From a virus: a stretch of 38,389 nucleotides of DNA. Both the position numbers and the translations under genes were made by a program. Each line of letters opens with the position of its first letter. Within the stretch, counting starts at the first letter, position 1. Below, one piece after another: positions 37,187-38,389 of this stretch. Location of the stretch: IMG/VR virus record IMGVR_UViG_3300028025_001979, positions 1 to 38,389 of that record, one strand, 5' to 3'. A model generated the notes under the pieces. It was not told the DNA's origin. It saw nothing but the letters and a program-made list of their open reading frames with translations, and ran no database searches.

Positions 37187-38389
37187 TCCGTTTATTGATT
37201 TTATTAAGCTTTACAGAAATGACCCTGTTAAGTTTGTCAAAGAGGTTCTGGGAGTAGAGCCTGATGAATGGCAACAGGATTTTCTAACTGCTGTGGCTAC
37301 CGGAGAAAGGAAAATCTCCATTCGTTCTGGTCACGGTGTTGGTAAATCTACAACCGCCAGTTGGGCCATGCTTTGGTTCTTGTTAACCAGATATCCCGTT
37401 AAGGTGGTGGTTACTGCCCCCACTTCTGCCCAACTCTACGATGCTTTGTTTGCTGAACTAAAGCGATGGGTTAAAGAACTCCCTCAACCGATTCAGGATC
37501 TTCTTGATGTCAAACAAGAGCGTATTGAACTGAAGGCCAGTGCGACAGAAGCGTTTATCTCGGCAAGAACAAGTAGAGCAGAACAACCAGAAGCCCTACA
37601 AGGCGTTCACTCGGATAACGTGATGTTGGTGGCAGACGAGGCTTCCGGTGTTCCTGAGGCGGTGTTTGAGGCCGCTGCTGGTTCTATGTCCGGCCATAAC
37701 GCTTTGACCATCCTACTGGGTAACCCCGTCCGGTCTTCTGGGTTCTTTTTTGACACACACAATCGCCTAAAAGACGAGTGGTGGACCAGTAGAGTCTCTT
37801 GTATTGACAGTACTCGGGTGAGTGATGAGTACGTCAATGACATGAAATCTCGCTACGGAGAGGAATCTAACGCCTTCCGCATCCGTGTTCTAGGTGAGTT
37901 CCCAAGAAGCGATGACGACACCATCATCCCTATGGAGCTACTGGATACTGCCAAACACAGAGATACCCGTGCCTATGAAGACGCTCCCATCGTTTGGGGG
38001 CTGGACGTTGCCCGTTTTGGTTCCGATTCGTCAGTTCTGTGTAAGCGTCAGTCTAACGTGGTCCATACTTTGGAGAGGTGGAGGAACTTGGACCTGATGC
38101 AATTAACGGGTGCGGTGGTTGCTCAGTACGAAGCCTGTGACCACAAGACCCGTCCAACAGAGATCCTGGTTGACAGTATCGGCTTGGGGGCTGGTGTGGT
38201 TGACCGACTGAGGGAGCTAAACCTTCCGGCTCGGGGAATCAACGTGTCCGAGAGTCCGGCTATGGGGGGGACGTATCTCAATTTGAGGGCTGAACTTTGG
38301 CATAAAGCCAAGGCTTGGCTGGAGAAAAGGGACTGCAAAATACCGAATAACGAGGATTTGATTGCTGAACTGGCGACAGTCCGGTACAC
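37179..38389 (+). CDS. terL: Terminase large subunit, N-terminal part (runs off the contig, continues at base 2)
   Basis: The ATG at 37179 opens a frame through the contig end to 313, total 464 residues. Walker A is GHGVGKST (51-58), Walker B VMLVADEAS (148-156, D153 E154) and a coupling motif TILLGNP (177-183) follow. The RNase-H-like nuclease begins with GLDVARFGSD (D276) and continues with EILVDSIGLG (D332). The enzyme packages DNA into the procapsid and cuts it. It was recovered by joining the two contig ends. Confidence 0.96.
   Translation, partial: MNNPFIDFIKLYRNDPVKFVKEVLGVEPDEWQQDFLTAVATGERKISIRSGHGVGKSTTASWAMLWFLLTRYPVKVVVTAPTSAQLYDALFAELKRWVKELPQPIQDLLDVKQERIELKASATEAFISARTSRAEQPEALQGVHSDNVMLVADEASGVPEAVFEAAAGSMSGHNALTILLGNPVRSSGFFFDTHNRLKDEWWTSRVSCIDSTRVSDEYVNDMKSRYGEESNAFRIRVLGEFPRSDDDTIIPMELLDTAKHRDTRAYEDAPIVWGLDVARFGSDSSVLCKRQSNVVHTLERWRNLDLMQLTGAVVAQYEACDHKTRPTEILVDSIGLGAGVVDRLRELNLPARGINVSESPAMGGTYLNLRAELWHKAKAWLEKRDCKIPNNEDLIAELATVRY
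38262..38389. repeat. Right copy of terminal redundancy
   Basis: Matches bases 1-129 except that this copy has seven G (38264-38270) after AT where the left copy has eight. With seven G the terminase frame reads SPAMGGTYLNLRAELW without interruption, so this copy is taken as the correct one. Indicates a circular assembly of about 38.26 kb. Confidence 0.93.

Noticed and set aside
1-38389. CRISPR array, tRNA genes, integrase, repressor
   Set aside because: Read for regularly spaced repeats with spacers, cloverleaf arms with T-loop, and integrase or CI/Cro signatures; none was convincing. A covariance-model search would settle tRNAs.

Overview
The window is a complete or near-complete genome of a small tailed phage (about 38.26 kb), linearised inside its large terminase gene. 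Bases 4-129 recur exactly at 38264-38389, so the contig closes on itself and the terminase gene runs off the right end and finishes at base 313. The gene set points to a short-tailed (podovirus-like) phage of a Gram-negative host: a P22-sized portal, an SU10-type major capsid protein, internal/ejection proteins with a transglycosylase domain, no tape measure or sheath, and a nested spanin pair. No integrase, excisionase or recognisable CI/Cro repressor is present, so a virulent lifestyle is the simplest reading. Several small proteins look like ones I know from phages of freshwater Burkholderiales, but the host is an inference and is not shown by the sequence.

Layout. (1) 36743 -> end -> 23523, all rightward: small and large terminase, a terminator, four small basic or Cys-rich proteins, a linker protein, portal, scaffold and major capsid protein, a second terminator, then a head-tail adaptor module with an embedded glycosyltransferase. 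Tail fibre and tail proteins follow, interrupted by an HNH endonuclease, then a beta-rich tail protein, three large ejection proteins, a chain of tiny overlapping membrane-protein genes, Rz/Rz1 and a GH19 endolysin. (2) 25727 -> 23496, leftward: two small proteins, an ERF annealing protein, an SSB-like protein, a winged-helix protein, a MazG-like pyrophosphohydrolase and a DUF3310 protein. (3) 25836 -> 33242 (to 33855 with the zinc nuclease), rightward: DUF1376 replication protein, DnaB-like helicase, RusA resolvase, a Rap1a/Tai-like periplasmic protein, then a run of small early proteins joined by ATGA overlaps. (4) 36063 -> 34228, leftward: seven small genes including a GP88-family protein, ended by a strong terminator. 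(5) 36064-36742: about 680 bp of repeat-rich non-coding DNA just upstream of the small terminase gene.

How it works together. Regions 2 and 3 diverge from a short control region (25728-25835) and form the replication/recombination programme: helicase and helicase-loader-like protein, SSB, ERF, RusA and two nucleotide-metabolism proteins. Region 1 is the late programme of packaging, head, tail, ejection and lysis. Region 4 plus the non-coding DNA beside it is the least explained part. A 12-bp motif AGGGTTTACCCT occurs on both sides of the leftward operon, and one side carries an iteron-like array with a period near 15 bp. This is the best candidate for an undescribed module, replication origin, packaging site or control element.
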